DNA of 64,000 nucleotides from Sphingomonas sp. KRR8 (GCF_023559245.1 NZ_CP097462.1:2290001-2354000); one strand, 5' to 3'; positions 27,505 through 37,288 are shown, numbered from the stretch's first letter. The notes: a model not told the origin generated them from the sequence alone. Translations and numbers: made by a program.

Positions 27505-28698
27505 ATGGCAACCGATAGCGCCACCCTGACCGAGGATCGCCCGATCCTCGTCCGCCGGCGCGCCAACGCCGACCGCCGGCCGCGCGCCTTGCGGCCGCGC
27601 AAGGGCCCGATTGCCAAGTCGGTCGGTTTGGACGTGCCATTCTTCGCCGATAAGAATCGCGCGTTCTGGGTGCTCCAATCGGCAGGCTGGACCGGTTACT
27701 TCATCCTCCGCTCGCTGTCCGGCGTGGCCAATGCCATGCCGTTGATGTTCGTGGTTCACACGTTGCTGCTGACCGCGACGGGTTACTCGCTGACCCTCCT
27801 GATGGGATCGCTGTTCCGGCGGCTGATCACCATGCGCGCGATATACACGGTGATCGTCAGCGTCGCCGCGGTGGTGCTTGCAGCCACGGCTTTTTCGGTG
27901 ATCGAGACGTGGAGCCATGCGACCTTCGTCAAGCCAGGGGCGCGGCCGTTCGGAATCGAGAGCTTCGGCGCGATCCTGCTCAACTTCGCGCTGCTCGCGG
28001 CCTGGTCGGCGCTTTACTACGGCATCAACTATTACCTGCTGCTGGAGGAGGAGATCGACCAGCGGTCGATCCTCGAAAGCCAGGCGAGCACCGCACAGCT
28101 GGCGATGCTGCGTTACCAGCTGAACCCGCATTTCCTGTTCAACACACTCAACAGCATCTCGACCCTGGTGCTGCTGAAGCAGACCGAGCGGGCCAATGCG
28201 ATGCTGGCGCGGCTGTCATCCTTCCTGCGCTACACGCTGGTGAACGAGCCGTCCGCCCAGGTCACGCTGGCGCAGGAGGTGGAGACGCTGAAGCTCTATC
28301 TCGAGATCGAGAAGATGCGCTTCGAGGATCGGTTGCGGCCGCATTTCCGCATCGATCCCGCCACCATCGGGGTGCGACTGCCGTCACTGTTGCTGCAGCC
28401 GCTGGTTGAAAACGCGATCAAATATGCCGTCACCCCGAGCGAGACTGGCGCTGACATCTGGTTGTCGGCGTCGCGCAACGGAGAGCGCGTGCGGATCGAG
28501 GTGGCGGACAATGGCCATGTCGCCAACGAAGGTCTGGTGGCGACACAGTCGACCGGAGTCGGACTGGCGAATACCAGGGACCGTCTGGCGCAAGCCTATG
28601 GCGAGGCGCACAGCTTTGCCACACGAACAAACGAACACGGGGGATTTAGCGTAATTGTCGACATTCCGCTCGACGCTGCGTCGGGGGCGGCGGCGTGA
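27505..28698 (+). CDS. LytS-type sensor histidine kinase (His_kinase family)
   Basis: About 397 residues: a basic N-terminal tail (RRRANADRRPRALRPRK), four membrane helices (about 55-185), then the LytS-type kinase with LRYQLNPHFLFNTLNSISTL (phospho-accepting His) and HATPase motifs LLLQPLVENAIKYAV, VADNG and GVGLANTRDRL. Partner of the LytTR regulator 25 bp downstream; together they form a two-component system. Upstream it shares a 106-bp divergent promoter region with the HD-domain gene. Confidence 0.93.
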   Translation: MATDSATLTEDRPILVRRRANADRRPRALRPRKGPIAKSVGLDVPFFADKNRAFWVLQSAGWTGYFILRSLSGVANAMPLMFVVHTLLLTATGYSLTLLMGSLFRRLITMRAIYTVIVSVAAVVLAATAFSVIETWSHATFVKPGARPFGIESFGAILLNFALLAAWSALYYGINYYLLLEEEIDQRSILESQASTAQLAMLRYQLNPHFLFNTLNSISTLVLLKQTERANAMLARLSSFLRYTLVNEPSAQVTLAQEVETLKLYLEIEKMRFEDRLRPHFRIDPATIGVRLPSLLLQPLVENAIKYAVTPSETGADIWLSASRNGERVRIEVADNGHVANEGLVATQSTGVGLANTRDRLAQAYGEAHSFATRTNEHGGFSVIVDIPLDAASGAAA

Positions 28699-28723
28699 GA
28701 GCATCTGAGATCCAAGGAGCATC

Positions 28724-29530
28724 ATGAGCATTCGCACCATCCTGGTCGACGACGAGCCTCTGGCCACCCAAGGGCTGCGTCTGCGGCTCGAAGCACATGA
28801 AGACGTCGAGGTGATCGCCACCGCCAGCAATGGTCGGGAGGCGATCCGCGCGATCAAGACGCATAAGCCCGACCTCGTCTTCCTCGACATCCAAATGCCA
28901 GGCTTCGACGGCTTTTCGGTGATCCAGGGGCTGATGGAGGTCGAGCCTCCATTATTCGTGTTCGTCACCGCTTATGGCGATCACGCCCTGCGCGCGTTCG
29001 AGGCGCAGGCGGTCGATTACCTTATGAAGCCGGTCGAGGAAGACCGACTGGCCGCGACGATGGAGCGGGTGCGTCAGCGGCTGGTCGAAAAGCGCGGCGC
29101 TCAGGAGGCCGAGCGGCTGAAGGAAGCGCTCGAGGAACATGCCCCCGAAGCGGCCGAGGAACTCGCCGCCGATGCCGGCCCGGTCGACCACAGCCCGACC
29201 CGCTTCGAGAAGATGATCAACATCAAGGACCAAGGGCAAATCTTCCGGGTCGATGTCGACACGATCGAACGGATCGACGCCGCCGGCGACTACATGTGCA
29301 TCCAGACCGGCGACAACACACTGATCCTGCGGGAAACGATGAAGGACCTGGAAAAGCGGCTCGACCCGCGCCGCTTTCAGCGCGTCCACCGTTCGACGAT
29401 CGTCAACCTGGACCTGGTCCGGCAGGTCAAGCCGCACACCAACGGTGAGTGCTTCCTGGTGCTGGATTCGGGCGCGCAGGTGAAGGTCTCGCGATCGTAC
29501 CGTGACGTGGTGGCGCGCTTCGTCCACTAA
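28724..29530 (+). CDS. LytTR-family response regulator
   Basis: A 268-residue regulator. The receiver domain (1-120) has the acidic pair (VDDEP), the phospho-acceptor Asp55 in FLDIQMPG, a Thr in FVTAYGDHAL and the Lys of MKPVEE. A Glu/Ala-rich linker follows, then a LytTR DNA-binding domain (about 165-268) with IERIDAAGDYMCI and RRFQRVHRSTIVNLDLV. A typical AlgR/LytR-type partner for the kinase immediately upstream. Confidence 0.95.
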   Translation: MSIRTILVDDEPLATQGLRLRLEAHEDVEVIATASNGREAIRAIKTHKPDLVFLDIQMPGFDGFSVIQGLMEVEPPLFVFVTAYGDHALRAFEAQAVDYLMKPVEEDRLAATMERVRQRLVEKRGAQEAERLKEALEEHAPEAAEELAADAGPVDHSPTRFEKMINIKDQGQIFRVDVDTIERIDAAGDYMCIQTGDNTLILRETMKDLEKRLDPRRFQRVHRSTIVNLDLVRQVKPHTNGECFLVLDSGAQVKVSRSYRDVVARFVH

Positions 29531-29543
29531 GGGGGAACGACCG

Positions 29544-30284
29544 ATGCGCGACTTCGCCACCTTTGCCGCCCTGCATGTCCCGGGCGATCCGCTCGTGCTC
29601 TACAACGTCTGGGATCCGGGAAGCGCCCAGGCGGTGGCCGCGGCCGGAGCCAGGGCGCTGGCCACAGGTAGCCACCCGGTAGGGGACGCGAGTGGCTATG
29701 GCGATGCGCAGCAGGTGCCGCTCGATCATGTGTTCGATAATGCGCGCCGGATCCTCGCGGCCGTCGACTTGCCGCTGAGCGTCGACTTCGAAGGCGCCTA
29801 TTCGACCGACCCGCAGCAAGCGGCCGCGAACGTCCGCGACCTAAAGGCGACCGGAGCCGTCGGCTGCAATTTCGAAGATCAGGTGGTCGGCGGCGAGGGC
29901 CTCCATTCCCTCGCCGATCAGGTCCGCCGCATTCGTGCGATACGTGAAGCCGTGGGCGCCGATTTCTTCATCAATGCGCGCACCGACCTGTTGATCAAGT
30001 CCGACCAGCATGACGGCCCCCTGCTCGCTTCGGTGATCGAGCGTGGAAAGGCGTTTGCCGAAGCGGGCGCGAGCGGCTTCTTCGTACCGCGTCTAACCGA
30101 CCCGCGGCAGGTCGAGCAGGTCGTGCGGGAGGTTCCGCTCCCCCTCAACCTCATCGCCTTTCCCGGTGCGCCCGAGAAGCACGTGTGGGCGAGCGCGGGT
30201 GTCGCGAGGATCAGCCACGGCCCGTTCCCGCACCGCAAGTTGATGGCGCAGCTGACCGAATTCGCTCGCGCCGCTTTGGCTTAA
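29544..30284 (+). CDS. Isocitrate lyase/PEP mutase superfamily protein
   Basis: A 246-residue TIM-barrel protein; the ATG at 29544 has AAGGGGGAA upstream, 13 bp after the regulator stop. SVDFEGAYS, GAVGCNFEDQ and FINARTDLL are the Mg2+-binding and active-site strands. The KKCGH/KRCGH catalytic loop of isocitrate and methylisocitrate lyases is not present, so those activities are unlikely. It resembles the short PEP-mutase-like members of unknown substrate. Its last 4 bases overlap the convergent ABC permease gene. Confidence 0.88.
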   Translation: MRDFATFAALHVPGDPLVLYNVWDPGSAQAVAAAGARALATGSHPVGDASGYGDAQQVPLDHVFDNARRILAAVDLPLSVDFEGAYSTDPQQAAANVRDLKATGAVGCNFEDQVVGGEGLHSLADQVRRIRAIREAVGADFFINARTDLLIKSDQHDGPLLASVIERGKAFAEAGASGFFVPRLTDPRQVEQVVREVPLPLNLIAFPGAPEKHVWASAGVARISHGPFPHRKLMAQLTEFARAALA

Positions 30285-31477
30285 GCCGGACGTGCCCGGC
30301 GGAACCAGCTTCCCTGCCGGCCGCTCTTGAGCACCGATCGGCGGAACATGCGCGCGACGAGCCGCAGGATGAGCACCAGCCACAACGCCTGCCAGCCGAA
30401 TGCCACGAGGTGCGGCCACCAGCGCGGGTCCTGCGCGGCCCGTGCCAGCATGGCGTAGGGGGAGGACAAGGGGAACACCGCCGCCACCAGACCAGCCGTG
30501 CTGCCCGGATCACTGGCGGCCGTCGCTGACAAAGCGAAGATCAGCAACTGGCTCATCGTGATCGGCATGGACAGGGTTTGTACCTGCCGCACGGTCGAGG
30601 CCTGCGCGCCGATGCCCAGGAACAGTCCGCCGAGCAGCAGATAGCCAAAGCAGAAATACATCAGGGTGAGGCCGATGAAACCCGGCCAGCCGACTGCTGG
30701 CGGCGGCAAGGCTCCCAGGCTTCCGTGGGTGAAAAGAAGCAGGGCGCCGAAGCCGAGCCCCGCCCACACGGCAATGGCCGTCAGGCTGACGGACAGCATG
30801 GCGAACAGCTTGCCGAGGAAGATCGCGTCCACCGGCACGGCGGCGGCGAGCACCTCGATCACCTTGTTCGACTTTTCTTCGAGCAACTGGCTGAGCAGCA
30901 TGCCGGCCAGCATGATCGTCAGGAAGAAGATCAGGATTTGACCGGCGTGGGCAGTCAGGGTGCGGGCTGATGCGGTGCTGCCGCTGCTCTGGGCCATGGC
31001 GTGGACCGTGACTTCCGGCGTGCTCCCGCCGCGCGCGGCTTGCGCCAGGATCAGCCGCACCTGTCCAGCCAGCGGATCGCTGATCTTGCCGACCAGTTGC
31101 GGACCGTCGAAGGGGTCCTGCAGCACGGCGGTGACCGGCCGGTCGGGCGAAGCAAGCAACTTGTCGACCTGCGCGTCGCCGCTGCCATCGGGCGCTTCGA
31201 TCCTCAGACGAAAGACTTCGCTTCCAGCGAGGGCCCTGGCAACCTCGTCGCGGGCGGCGTCCAGGCGCTGCCCCTGATCAGCAGTGGCGATGGCCACCAC
31301 GGTCGCCTGCTCGGCCCTGCTTGCAACGGAAGCCCCGATGCTTCCGAAGAGGCCGCCGAAGATCACCGGAAACATCGGGCCGAGCAGAAACAGAAGAAAG
31401 GCGCGCGACACGACCGTAGCGGTATAATCGCGGCGGCCGATCACCAGTGCGGACTGAAGTGTGCGGGACAGGCTCAT
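30281..31477 (-). CDS. ABC-2 type transporter permease (NatB-like)
   Basis: A 398-residue permease: one N-terminal helix, a large extracytoplasmic domain (about 50-170), then five to six helices. The EEKSNKVIEVLAAAVP motif between helices is diagnostic of NatB/YhaP-type permeases. The ATG overlaps the stop of the ATPase gene (ATGA), so both form one exporter unit. Substrate (Na+, drug or lipid) unknown. Confidence 0.9.
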   Translation of the reverse strand: MSLSRTLQSALVIGRRDYTATVVSRAFLLFLLGPMFPVIFGGLFGSIGASVASRAEQATVVAIATADQGQRLDAARDEVARALAGSEVFRLRIEAPDGSGDAQVDKLLASPDRPVTAVLQDPFDGPQLVGKISDPLAGQVRLILAQAARGGSTPEVTVHAMAQSSGSTASARTLTAHAGQILIFFLTIMLAGMLLSQLLEEKSNKVIEVLAAAVPVDAIFLGKLFAMLSVSLTAIAVWAGLGFGALLLFTHGSLGALPPPAVGWPGFIGLTLMYFCFGYLLLGGLFLGIGAQASTVRQVQTLSMPITMSQLLIFALSATAASDPGSTAGLVAAVFPLSSPYAMLARAAQDPRWWPHLVAFGWQALWLVLILRLVARMFRRSVLKSGRQGSWFRRARPA

Positions 31478-32454
31478 TGTGCTGCTCCGCTAAGCGCGAG
31501 GTCGCGCGCGGCCGCTTCGCCCGCGATGGCGACGAAGGCGTCATGCAGCCCCGGTCGTTCGATCGACAGCGTCTCGACGCCAGCGCCTCCGTCGAGGAGT
31601 GCGCGCAACAGGGGTTCGGGTCCGCCATCCGGAAGCGGGAAGGTCCAGCGATGGCCGTCCTGACGCGCATCGGCGGGCAGGGCAGAGCGCCACGGCCCGT
31701 CGACCGCGCGCGTGGTCAGCCGGACCACAGGGCGAAGCTTGCCGCGCGCCTCGTCCACAGCGCCTTCGAAGGCGACCTTGCCGCCCGCGATAATGGCGAT
31801 CCGCTCGCACAGGCGCTCAGCATGGGCGATGACGTGGGTAGAGAAAAGGACGGTGGCACCGGCCGCCGCCCGTTCGCGAATCTGCGCTTCGAGTTTTTCC
31901 TGGTTGATGGCGTCCAGCCCCGAAAAGGGCTCGTCGAGCACGATCAGCCTGGGATTGTGCACCAAGGTCCCAAGCAGCTGGACGTTTTGCGCCATTCCCT
32001 TGGACAGGGTGCGGATCGGCCGCTTGATCCAGTCGGCAAGGCCTCGCTCGGTCAGCATGGCCTCGGCTCGGCGGCGGCCCTCCTTCAAGGGTAATCCCCG
32101 AAGCGCGCCCATGAAGGCGATCGCTTCCTTGGCGGTCATGGCCGGGTAGAGCCCGCGTTCCTCGGGAAGGTAGCCGACCTCGCGCGCCGCCTCGAGCGGA
32201 CGATCGTGGCCGAGCAGACGGCGGCTGCCCGACGAGGGATCGATGATCCCGAGCAGCATCCGCAAGGTCGTCGTCTTGCCCGCGCCATTGGGACCCAGGA
32301 TCCCGTAGATGCTGCCGGTCGGTACCCGCAGCGACACGCCGTCGACTGCCCGTTTGCCATCGAATTCCTTGACGAGGTCGTCCGCCTCGATCGCAGCCGT
32401 GCCGAGCGGCGCGGTCGACAAGGGCAGAGAGATAGCAGGCGATATGACGTTCAT
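31474..32454 (-). CDS. ABC transporter ATP-binding protein (NatA-like)
   Basis: About 326 residues. Walker A GPNGAGKTT, Q-loop region GYLPEERGLYP, a LSKGMAQ signature, Walker B LIVLDEP and switch His FSTHV are all intact. The C-terminal 100 residues form the accessory domain common in NatA-type exporters. I choose ATG 32454; a TTG at 32508 would add 18 residues and overlap the divergent queG. It precedes its permease with a 4-bp overlap. The LSKGM signature in place of LSGGQ is common in this subfamily. Confidence 0.92.
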   Translation of the reverse strand: MNVISPAISLPLSTAPLGTAAIEADDLVKEFDGKRAVDGVSLRVPTGSIYGILGPNGAGKTTTLRMLLGIIDPSSGSRRLLGHDRPLEAAREVGYLPEERGLYPAMTAKEAIAFMGALRGLPLKEGRRRAEAMLTERGLADWIKRPIRTLSKGMAQNVQLLGTLVHNPRLIVLDEPFSGLDAINQEKLEAQIRERAAAGATVLFSTHVIAHAERLCERIAIIAGGKVAFEGAVDEARGKLRPVVRLTTRAVDGPWRSALPADARQDGHRWTFPLPDGGPEPLLRALLDGGAGVETLSIERPGLHDAFVAIAGEAAARDLALSGAAQ

Positions 32455-32492
32455 TGGCGACAAACTCAGCGGGAGCGCAGTAGTGAGGGCGC

Positions 32493-33563
32493 GTGCATGA
32501 CTCGGCAAGCCTTAAGGAAGCGATACGGACCGAAGCCGAACGTCTCGGCTTCGTTTCGTGCGGCTTCGCCAGGGCGGATGCAGTGCCAGAGGCGGGCGAG
32601 CGTCTGAAGGCCTGGATCGCCGCCGGCCGACACGGCAGCATGGCCTGGATGGAGGATCGCGCGGAGCAGCGGGCCCATCCTCAAGGACTGTGGCCCGAAG
32701 CGAAGAGCGTCATTGCCCTGGCGATGAGCTATGCGCCCGCCGAGGACCCGCGCGCGCTGGCTGCGGAGCCTGAGCGCGCCCGGATCAGCGTCTATGCGCA
32801 GGGGGGCGACTATCACAAGACGGTCAAGAAGGCCCTGAAGGCGCTCGCCCGCTTCATCGTCGACGCCGTCCCGTCCGAACTCAAGGTGTTTGTCGACACC
32901 GCCCCAGTGATGGAAAAGCCGCTGTCCGCTGCGGCTGGTATCGGTTGGCAGGGCAAGCACACCAACCTGCTCAGCCGCACCCACGGCAACTGGCTGTTCC
33001 TGGGTGTCATCTTCACCGAGCTGGAGCTGGAGCCGGACCCGCCCGCAGAGGAGCATTGCGGCAGCTGCACCCGCTGCCTGGCCGCCTGTCCGACGGACGC
33101 GTTCGACGGCCCGCGCAGGATCGATGCCCGGCGCTGCATCTCCTACCTCACGATCGAGCATAGCGGATCGATCCCGCACGAGTTTCGGGCGGCGATGGGC
33201 AATCGCATCTATGGCTGCGACGACTGCCTTGCCGCCTGCCCGTGGAACCGCTTCGCGCGCCAAGCGCAGGCGAACATGGCGTTTCTCCCGCGGGCCGAAT
33301 TGGCGGCGCCGCGCTTGAGCGACCTGCTCGCGCTGGACGAAGCGGCCTTTCGCCAACTGTTCGCGGGTTCGCCGATCAAGCGGATTGGAGTGAAGCGGTT
33401 CCTGCGCAATTGCCTGACCGCGGCGGGAAACAGCGGCGATGCGCGACTGCTGGGGCGAGTGGAAGCCCTGCTCGACGATGCTGACCCGGTGGTCGCGGAA
33501 GCTGCCGAGTGGGCGCGCGCGCGGCTCCAATCCTTTCAGCCGATGACATCAGCCACAGCATGA
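32493..33563 (+). CDS. queG: Epoxyqueuosine reductase
   Basis: A 356-residue enzyme (GTG start) for the last step of queuosine synthesis, reducing epoxyqueuosine in tRNA using cobalamin and two [4Fe-4S] clusters. The cluster motifs are CGSCTRCLAACPTDAF (about residue 189) and CDDCLAACPWN (about 242). VFVDTAPVMEKPLSAAAG contains the conserved catalytic Asp/Glu region, GIGWQGKHTNLL the cobalamin-binding segment. HEAT-like helices close the C-terminus. The start lies 38 bp from the divergent ABC ATPase. Confidence 0.97.
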   Translation: MHDSASLKEAIRTEAERLGFVSCGFARADAVPEAGERLKAWIAAGRHGSMAWMEDRAEQRAHPQGLWPEAKSVIALAMSYAPAEDPRALAAEPERARISVYAQGGDYHKTVKKALKALARFIVDAVPSELKVFVDTAPVMEKPLSAAAGIGWQGKHTNLLSRTHGNWLFLGVIFTELELEPDPPAEEHCGSCTRCLAACPTDAFDGPRRIDARRCISYLTIEHSGSIPHEFRAAMGNRIYGCDDCLAACPWNRFARQAQANMAFLPRAELAAPRLSDLLALDEAAFRQLFAGSPIKRIGVKRFLRNCLTAAGNSGDARLLGRVEALLDDADPVVAEAAEWARARLQSFQPMTSATA

Positions 33564-33579
33564 CGAGAGCGAACGGAGG

Positions 33580-33930
33580 CTAGCGCGCCTCGATCGCCGC
33601 GATGCAGCCCGCCTGGTCCGTCGGATCGCCGCTGACGCGCCGTGCGTCCACATAGGTGACCCGCAGCACGTCCGTGCCCGGCGCGGCATAAAGGAAGGTG
33701 TCGAGCACGCAGCCGGAGCTCGACCATTGCAGCTTCACGCCCGGACCCTCGCGGACCTGGAAGCTTGGTTGGCCGAACCGCTCGCCCAACTCCTGAGTGG
33801 TGAGGCCGATGAGGTCGCCCCGCTGCAAGGGACGCTTGAGCGGAGTGGGAGTGACGGGCGCGGACTGCTGCGGAGCAGTGGCGCAGCCGGCAAGCGCCAG
33901 AACTGCAATTCCGGTGAAGAGGAGACGCAT
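33580..33930 (-). CDS. Small lipoprotein, unknown function
   Basis: A 116-residue protein from ATG 33930 (AGGAAAAG upstream) with a lipoprotein signal MRLLFTGIAVLALAGCATAP (lipobox LAGC). The mature part has a TTQELGERFGQPSFQVREG segment that resembles SmpA/OmlA-type repeats, and a Cys pair (SSGCVLDTF, QAGCIAAI) likely to form a disulfide. Probably attached to the inner face of the outer membrane. Confidence 0.7.
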   Translation of the reverse strand: MRLLFTGIAVLALAGCATAPQQSAPVTPTPLKRPLQRGDLIGLTTQELGERFGQPSFQVREGPGVKLQWSSSGCVLDTFLYAAPGTDVLRVTYVDARRVSGDPTDQAGCIAAIEAR

Positions 33931-34100
33931 TTCTTTTCCTGTCATTGTGAGCGGACCGAAGCAATGCAGTTCACCCCGCGACCCTCAAGCAAGGGACGTC
34001 GGGATCACCTCGTTGTCGGTGGCTTCGGCGATGACGAGTTGAAGCGAGAGCCTGCGACGGCTACCCGCCCGCCTTTCATCGCTTCTTTCCAGGATCCACC

Positions 34101-35096
34101 ATGACCCAGCTCCGCTTCGACGTGCTCTGCATTGGCAATGCCATCGTTGACGTCATCGCCGATGCCGACGACGCCTTCCTTGAAGCGCAGGGGCTGACCA
34201 AGGGCTCGATGCGCCTGATCGACGAGGCGGAGGCCGAGCGGCTGTACGGGGTGATGGGCCCTGGGCGCGAGCTGTCGGGCGGCTCGGCCGGCAACACCGC
34301 CGCAGGTCTCGCCGCGCTTGGTTGCAAGGCCGGCTTCATCGGGCAGGTCGCCGATGACCAGCTGGGCGCCATCTACAAGCATGACGTCCAGAGCCTTGGC
34401 GTCGAGTTCCTGGTGCCGGCGCGTGGCGAAATCGGCGCTACCGCGCGCAGCCTGATCCTGGTCACGCCGGACGCCCAGCGGACGATGAACACGTTCCTCG
34501 GCGCGGCCCAGCTGCTGGACGCGAGCGTGATTGATCATGGCGCCGTGGCCGACGCCGGGATCCTCTATCTTGAGGGCTATTTGTGGGACCCCGAAGCGCC
34601 TCGTGCAGCGATGGAGGCGGCGATTGCCGACGCCAAGGCCGCCGGCCGTCGGGTCGCCTTCACCTTGTCCGACACCTTTGTCGTCGACCGCCACGGACCG
34701 GACTTCCTGCGATTGGCCAATGAGGGCAAGCTCGACATCCTGTTCGCCAACGCCGCCGAGCTGGCGTCGATCACCGGTGAGCAGGACTTCGAAGCCGGGC
34801 TCGCCATACTCGCCCCCAAGGTACCGCTGCTGGTGGTTACCCACGGCGAGCAGGGTGCGGTGGCGATCCAGGGTAGCGAGCGCGCCCGCGTTGCCGCCGA
34901 GCCGATCGAAGCGCTGGTCGACACGACCGGCGCGGGCGACCTGTTCGCCGCCGGCTTCCTCGCCGGCCAGGCGCGTGGGAAGGGTCTCGAAGCCTGTCTG
35001 CGGCTTGGCGCCATCGCCGCGGCTGAAGTCATCCAGCATTACGGCGCACGGCCCGAAGCGGACCTGAAGGCCTTGGCCGGCGGCCTGCTCGCCTGA
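34101..35096 (+). CDS. PfkB-family sugar/nucleoside kinase, adenosine kinase-like
   Basis: A 331-residue ribokinase-fold kinase. The substrate side has GNAIVDVIADADDAFL and GGSAGNTAAGLAALG; the ATP/anion-hole signature is DTTGAGDLFAAGFL with the catalytic Asp. A lid region FTLSDTFVVDRHG and a FANAAELASITG segment place it in the adenosine kinase-like branch frequent in alphaproteobacteria. A terminator follows at once. Substrate adenosine or another nucleoside is inferred from family. Confidence 0.9.
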   Translation: MTQLRFDVLCIGNAIVDVIADADDAFLEAQGLTKGSMRLIDEAEAERLYGVMGPGRELSGGSAGNTAAGLAALGCKAGFIGQVADDQLGAIYKHDVQSLGVEFLVPARGEIGATARSLILVTPDAQRTMNTFLGAAQLLDASVIDHGAVADAGILYLEGYLWDPEAPRAAMEAAIADAKAAGRRVAFTLSDTFVVDRHGPDFLRLANEGKLDILFANAAELASITGEQDFEAGLAILAPKVPLLVVTHGEQGAVAIQGSERARVAAEPIEALVDTTGAGDLFAAGFLAGQARGKGLEACLRLGAIAAAEVIQHYGARPEADLKALAGGLLA

Positions 35097-35100
35097 ACAA

Positions 35101-35128
35101 GAAAGGGGAGGCCGAAATCTCCCCTTTC
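35101..35128 (+). terminator. Bidirectional intrinsic terminator
   Basis: A 10-bp stem (35101-35110 with 35119-35128, GAAAGGGGAG type, 8-base loop) lies between the convergent PfkB kinase and APC permease genes. A-rich on one side and T-rich on the other, it can serve both strands. Confidence 0.8.
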
Positions 35129-35149
35129 CCTTGGTTGCTGAGCCCTGGC

Positions 35150-36826
35150 CTAGGCCTGGTTGGGCCCCGGCGTTGGTGCGCCCGGCATCGGTGGCACCGG
35201 CACCGGCGGGGCGTCGCTGTCCAGCTCATGCACTTCGAAGAGTCCGCGGCCCACGTGGCTGTGGCCGCGCGAATAGCCGAAGTAGATCAGCAGTCCGATT
35301 GCGCCCCAGCCCGGAAGCACCAGCTTCGCGGTCAGCGGCAGCGAGAAGTAGAGCACCAGGCACCCGATGATCGCCATTGGCGCGATGACATAGACTGCAG
35401 GGGTCCGGAACGGCCGATTGCGCGCCGGGTCCTTGCGGCGAAGCACCATCACCGAAATCGCCACCATCATGAAGGCGAACAGGGTGCCCGCGTTCGAGTA
35501 GTCGGCCAGCTTGCCGACCGGCAGCACGGCCGCCGCGAACGCCGCCGCGATGCCGGTGACGATGGTCACCACGTGCGGGGTGCGGAACTTCGGGTGGACG
35601 GTGGCGAGCCGCTCGGAGAGCAGGCCGTCACGGGCCATGGTGAAGAAGACGCGAGTCTGGCCGAACATCATCATCAGCACGACCGACGGCAGTGCCAGCA
35701 CGGCGGCAAGGCCGACCAACCGGCCGACCACCGGCCAGTTGATCGTGTCGAGCACGTGGACCAGCGCTTCCTTGGAGCAGACCAGCGGTTCGACGGCGCC
35801 ACCGGCGACCAGCGTCGCGCAACGGCCGGCGAGTTCCGGCGAGCCCGGTGACAGGAATACGCCCGTCGCCGACTGGACCGGCTGGGCGCCCATGGCGCCA
35901 ATCGCGCCGCTTGCGACCAGCAGGTAGAAGATGGTGCAGATGGCGAGTGATCCGATCAGTCCGATCGGCACGTTGCGCTGCGGGTTCTTGGTTTCCTCGG
36001 CCGCGGTGGAGACCGCGTCGAAGCCGACGTAGGCGAAGAAGATCGACCCCGCCGCGCCAAGCACGCCGAGCCCCGAGGAACTGAGCGGATTGCCGATGCC
36101 CGTCGGCAGGAACGGGTTGAAGTTCGCCATGTTCATGACCGGCAAGGTCAGCGCGATGAAGGCGCACAGCGCGGCGATCTTGATCGCCACAAGCACGGCG
36201 TTGACGCGCGCGCTTTCGGTCGTTCCGATCACCAGCAGCCAGGTGACCAGGCCGATGATCAGCACCGCCGGCACGTTGATGTACCCACCGGTCGCGATCG
36301 CCTGGGTCAGGTCCGGGCTCGGCGCGGCGCCGAACGCCAGATAGACTTTCGCCATGAAGGCGTCGGCGTTGCTGATCGCGGCCGGGAAGTTGATCCCGAG
36401 CCCTTTCAGCAAGCCGACCGCATGGTTGGACCAGCCGACCGCAACGGCGGAGGCGCCAACCGCATATTCGAGGATCAGCGCCCAGCCGACCATCCAGGCC
36501 AGCAACTCTCCGGTCACAGCATAGGTGTAGGTATAGGCCGAGCCCGACACCGGCACCATCGAGGCGAGTTCGGAGTAGCACAGCGCGGCAACGGCGCAGA
36601 CGAAGCCTGCGACGATGAAGCTGAGAAGCATGCCCGGGCCGGCCTTCTGCGCGGCTTCGGACGTCAGAACGAAAATACCGGTGCCGATCACCGCGCCGAT
36701 GCCCAGCATGGTGAGCTGGAAGGCGCCGAGTGAACGGTGAAGTCCCTTCTTCTCGGCGGTGGCGAGGATCGCGTCGAGCGGCTTTACCCGCCCGAACAGA
36801 CCCCCGCTGGGTGCTGAAGTTGCCAT
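35150..36826 (-). CDS. APC superfamily amino acid permease
   Basis: A 558-residue transporter with at least 12 helices. The first helix region AFQLTMLGIGAVIGTGIFVLTSEAA and YSELASMVPVSGSAYTYTY are the APC substrate-binding signatures; YVGFDAVSTAAEETKNPQRNVPIGLIGSL is the EETKNP loop. A larger insert with two cysteines (GRCATLV, LVCSKEA) lies near residue 340. The Pro-rich tail (PPVPVPPMPGAPTPGP) is cytoplasmic. Cationic amino acid transport is likely, unproven. Confidence 0.93.
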   Translation of the reverse strand: MATSAPSGGLFGRVKPLDAILATAEKKGLHRSLGAFQLTMLGIGAVIGTGIFVLTSEAAQKAGPGMLLSFIVAGFVCAVAALCYSELASMVPVSGSAYTYTYAVTGELLAWMVGWALILEYAVGASAVAVGWSNHAVGLLKGLGINFPAAISNADAFMAKVYLAFGAAPSPDLTQAIATGGYINVPAVLIIGLVTWLLVIGTTESARVNAVLVAIKIAALCAFIALTLPVMNMANFNPFLPTGIGNPLSSSGLGVLGAAGSIFFAYVGFDAVSTAAEETKNPQRNVPIGLIGSLAICTIFYLLVASGAIGAMGAQPVQSATGVFLSPGSPELAGRCATLVAGGAVEPLVCSKEALVHVLDTINWPVVGRLVGLAAVLALPSVVLMMMFGQTRVFFTMARDGLLSERLATVHPKFRTPHVVTIVTGIAAAFAAAVLPVGKLADYSNAGTLFAFMMVAISVMVLRRKDPARNRPFRTPAVYVIAPMAIIGCLVLYFSLPLTAKLVLPGWGAIGLLIYFGYSRGHSHVGRGLFEVHELDSDAPPVPVPPMPGAPTPGPNQA

Positions 36827-36910
36827 GAAACTCCCCTAAAATCCTGTCGGGCGGGAGCGTAGCGGCGAAAACCGACAGGGCAATCCTTGATTACAGCGCG
36901 ATTACGCCGA

Positions 36911-37288
36911 TCACCGCGCCAGCATCGGTCCGAGCGGCTGCCCGCCGAAGATATGGACGTGGAGGTGAGCGATCTCCTGTCCCCCGCGCTTGCCGACGTT
37001 GGAAAGCACCCGATAGCCTTGGGTGGAGGCCTCGACCACGCGCGCGGCCTCGCCGATCGCCTTAGTCAAACCGGCCTGCTCAGCATCGGAAGCCTTGGCG
37101 GAGAAATCGTCCCAGCTGACGTACGGACCCTTGGGCAGCGCAAGCAGGTGAACGGGGGCGAGCGGGTTGATGTCGTGAATTACCACGGCGTGGTCGTTCT
37201 CGTAGACCTTGCGGCTCGGCAGCTCGCCCCGCAGAACCTTCGCGAGGATGTTCTGATCGTCGTACGGCTGCGTGTGATCGATTGGCAT
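36911..37288 (-). CDS. HIT family hydrolase (HinT-like)
   Basis: A 125-residue HIT protein: DDQNILAKVLRGELPSRKVYE opening, and the histidine triad HLHVHIFGG near the C-terminus. It is expected to hydrolyse AMP-linked purine phosphoramidates. It is divergent from sspB with 51 bp between starts. Confidence 0.95.
   Translation of the reverse strand: MPIDHTQPYDDQNILAKVLRGELPSRKVYENDHAVVIHDINPLAPVHLLALPKGPYVSWDDFSAKASDAEQAGLTKAIGEAARVVEASTQGYRVLSNVGKRGGQEIAHLHVHIFGGQPLGPMLAR

Noticed and set aside
29544..30284. Isocitrate or methylisocitrate lyase
   Set aside because: The KKCGH/KRCGH catalytic loop is missing.
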